DNA of 64,000 bases. Source: CAWHMN01 sp051001135. Its GTDB lineage: Bacteria; Acidobacteriota; Terriglobia; Terriglobales; Acidobacteriaceae. Of this stretch, positions 62,278-64,000 are shown one piece after another. The stretch's first letter is position 1. The number at the start of each line of letters is the position of its first letter. The notes beneath the pieces are model-generated. The model was not told the DNA's origin. It did not search any database and worked only from the letters and a program-made list of their open reading frames with translations. The translations under genes were made by a program, and so were the position numbers. The DNA lies in assembly GCA_051001135.1 (NCBI GenBank), contig JBPCNO010000069.1, positions 1-64,000 on the forward strand, read 5' to 3'.

Positions 62278-62763
62278 CTACGCGGCCTGGGGTCTGCGCA
62301 GCATCCTTGCCAGGGACTGCCGCATGCGTATGCGGGCCGAGAGCAGGGTTCTCTCCACCTGGGGCTTGGGGATCTCCAGCAGCGCGGCCACCCGCTCCGG
62401 CGCGTAGCCTTCGACGTCGCGCAGCAGGAAGACGATGCGCTCGTTGGGCGGCAGATCTTTGAGCGCTTCTTCGAGTTCAGTGCGCTTTACGTTACGGCCG
62501 TGCAGACTCTCGCCGGGAACAGCCGACGCCACCGCCTCGACGGCATCGAGCGGCAGACGATCGCGCAACTCATCCACCATGGCTACGTCCACTCCGCAAC
62601 CGTCCGGTTCGGGAGCGGCACCGAAGGCGCGCACGAAGGTGTTTTCCAGCACCTCCTCCGCCTCCATCTCATTGCCGGTCATATAGAATGCGACCGCAAA
62701 CGTGCGATGCTTGTGAGTTTCATAGACATCACGCTGCCGTTGTTCCAGCGACGATTCCGACAT
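62278..62763 (-). CDS. Sigma-70-family protein (small ECF-like)
   Basis: A 161-aa protein starting at the ATG 62763; the longer frame to 62823 has no support. Region 2 is weak (VYETHKHRTFAVAFYMTGNE, then MEAEEVLENTFVRAF) and the middle is a loose linker. Region 4 is clear (LPPNERIVFLLRDVEGYAPE with RVAALLEIPKPQVERTLLSA). No anti-sigma gene is next to it. It is divergent from the HD-GYP gene and convergent with glmU. It may be a true ECF factor with a divergent region 2 or an ECF-like regulator. Confidence 0.75.
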   Translation of the reverse strand: MSESSLEQRQRDVYETHKHRTFAVAFYMTGNEMEAEEVLENTFVRAFGAAPEPDGCGVDVAMVDELRDRLPLDAVEAVASAVPGESLHGRNVKRTELEEALKDLPPNERIVFLLRDVEGYAPERVAALLEIPKPQVERTLLSARIRMRQSLARMLRRPQAA

Positions 62764-63088
62764 CTGCCGCTGCACAATGCGCGGCGCCCCACTCCCACAA
62801 AAGTCACGTTCGAAGTTGAACAATGATGCCCTCGCTCTATGGAACTCTGCCGCTCACGTCGCACTCACTCATTCAATTGACGGCGGAAATCCACTTCCAA
62901 GCATGGAGGTCGGGAGAGGTAAGCGTCAAGTATTCCCGCATGATCCTCTCACTGACTCTTTGGTAATCCACGGAGGATTGTTTTAGTAACCACTGTTTCC
63001 GGATATGGAACCAGGACGAGAACGGAACAGACTATGATCAATTTCAGAGACAAATCTTCCTAAATGAACCGGGTTGTTGACGCACAAA
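62764..63088. other. Intergenic region between divergent sigma-like and HD-GYP genes
   Basis: About 325 bases with no credible gene. A GGAACC box at 63007-63012 resembles ECF-type -35 elements, but a matching -10 cannot be fixed. The frames in it are short. Confidence 0.4.
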
Positions 63089-64000
63089 ATGCCGCAAGAG
63101 CAAATTCTGATCGTTGACGACGAAGCCTATATCCGCACCGTGGTTTCGGCCATGCTGGTGCAGGCCGGGTACAAGACCACTCTGGTGGCGGATGGCCGCG
63201 AGGCCCTGCTAAAGCTGGAGGATGGCCCCGACTACGACCTGATTCTTTCCGACATCATGATGCAGGGAATGGACGGCATGGCGCTGCTGGAGAGGGCGCG
63301 GATCCACCACCCGGAGGTGCCGGTGGTAATGGTTACGGCGATCCACGATGTCTCGATCGCCATTCAGGCGATCCGCAAAGGCGCCTACGATTACCTGCTG
63401 AAACCATTTGAACGGGAACAGTTGTTGAGTACGGTGCGGCGCGCGATCGAGTATCGTCAGCTAGTGGAGCAAAACGCGATGTACCGCTCACGGCTGGAGT
63501 CGCTGGTAACGGCGCGCACAGAGATGCTGAACAAGGCGATCGCGGACCTCGAACGCTCCTACGACATTACGCTCGAAGCGCTGGGCGACGCACTCGATCT
63601 CAAGGACACCGAGACGGAGGGGCACTCCCGGCGGGTGACGGGCTATACCATCGCGCTGGCCCGCGCCATGGGCCTCTCCACTCAGGAGATCCGGACGGTA
63701 GCGCGTGGGGCCTTTCTGCATGATGTCGGGAAGATGGCTATTCCGGACGCGATTCTGCTGAAACCCGGAAGACTGAGCATGGAAGAACAGGCCACCATGC
63801 GGGAGCATTGCGCCCGCGGGTACCACATGCTGCGGAAGATTCCCTTTCTGCAGGATGCCGCGGAGATCGTCTACAGCCATCAGGAGCACTTCGACGGAAG
63901 CGGCTATCCGCGCGGACTGAAAGGCAAAGAGATACCGCTGGGAGCGCGCATCTTTGCCGCCGCGGACGCGCTGGACGCCATCACCTCCGACCGCCCCTAC
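63089..64000 (+). CDS. Response regulator with HD-GYP domain (3' end beyond window)
   Basis: The first 304 codons are present, and the frame is open at the right edge. The ATG at 63089 begins MPQEQILIVDDEAYIR. The receiver domain (about residues 1-125) has the acidic pocket VDDE, phospho-acceptor Asp in LILSDIMMQGMDG, the conserved Thr in VVMVTAI and the Lys in YDYLLKPFE. A coiled linker leads to an HD-GYP domain: GHSRRVTGYT, FLHDVGKMAIPDAILLKP and HFDGSGYPRGLKG with the GYP motif. Such proteins degrade cyclic di-GMP on phosphorylation, affecting biofilm or motility. Confidence 0.93.
   Translation, partial: MPQEQILIVDDEAYIRTVVSAMLVQAGYKTTLVADGREALLKLEDGPDYDLILSDIMMQGMDGMALLERARIHHPEVPVVMVTAIHDVSIAIQAIRKGAYDYLLKPFEREQLLSTVRRAIEYRQLVEQNAMYRSRLESLVTARTEMLNKAIADLERSYDITLEALGDALDLKDTETEGHSRRVTGYTIALARAMGLSTQEIRTVARGAFLHDVGKMAIPDAILLKPGRLSMEEQATMREHCARGYHMLRKIPFLQDAAEIVYSHQEHFDGSGYPRGLKGKEIPLGARIFAAADALDAITSDRPY

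Noticed and set aside
1..64000. tRNA, rRNA or riboswitch genes
   Set aside because: No cloverleaf, rRNA or known riboswitch pattern could be recognised by eye in any intergenic region; covariance-model searches would be needed to exclude small RNAs.

Overview
The window is a GC-rich (roughly 60%) bacterial chromosome segment. It most likely comes from an Acidobacteriota species of the Terriglobia/Acidobacteriaceae type. This is inferred from an Oar-like TonB-dependent receptor with an N-terminal carboxypeptidase-regulatory domain, a giant sedolisin with Ig-like repeats and a GCGGGGGG-type tail, tandem DUF3857/transglutaminase proteins, and YtxH and BON envelope proteins. There are no rRNA or tRNA genes, no CRISPR array and no intact mobile element.

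Layout. 2-7471: a tightly coupled three-gene module of very large proteins of unknown function, followed by a small membrane protein. 7865-11301 (minus): an exported acetamidase/formamidase-family protein and a double-M42 aminopeptidase whose first half looks catalytically dead. 11486-19373 (plus): an Oar-like outer-membrane receptor, two overlapping DUF3857/transglutaminase paralogues (the first without its catalytic Cys and His), a possible tiny ORF and a small membrane protein. 19342-20834 (minus): an operon of a thioredoxin-like protein, an ECF sigma factor and a zinc-type anti-sigma factor. It is divergent from a Met-rich MxKDx-like secreted protein, with three 12-bp direct repeats between them.

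21505-36925 (minus): an exopolysaccharide and nucleotide-sugar locus. In transcription order it holds two glycosyltransferases, a Wzc-type tyrosine autokinase, a Wza-type export protein, rfbD-rfbC-rfbB-rfbA (dTDP-L-rhamnose), a WcaF-like acetyltransferase, a GT4 glycosyltransferase, UDP-glucose dehydrogenase, a UDP-xylose synthase-type decarboxylase and a 6-phosphogluconate dehydrogenase. No Wzx flippase, Wzy polymerase or initiating phosphoglycosyltransferase is present, so the locus is incomplete here.

37081-45000: housekeeping and unknown genes (membrane-anchored proteins, a ThiO-like oxidase, citrate synthase, a DinB-like protein, an orphan 131-aa protein, a GT-C membrane glycosyltransferase). 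45138-50532: an IscS/NifS-type cysteine desulfurase and MnmA, a functional pair in tRNA 2-thiolation. They are separated by an apparently acquired island with an EcoRI-family adenine methyltransferase and a DUF262-HNH nuclease, a candidate restriction-modification or defence pair. The flank near mnmA holds short interspersed repeats and a possible insertion-sequence scar. 50529-64000: envelope proteins (DUF948-like, YtxH, BON), the sedolisin, an active/inactive M16 protease pair, glmU, a small sigma-70-family protein, and a response regulator with an HD-GYP domain cut by the window end.

The segment is also notable for short tandem or palindromic duplications at gene ends (19384, 34813, 37736, 41660, 45050). 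Two of them run across stop codons.
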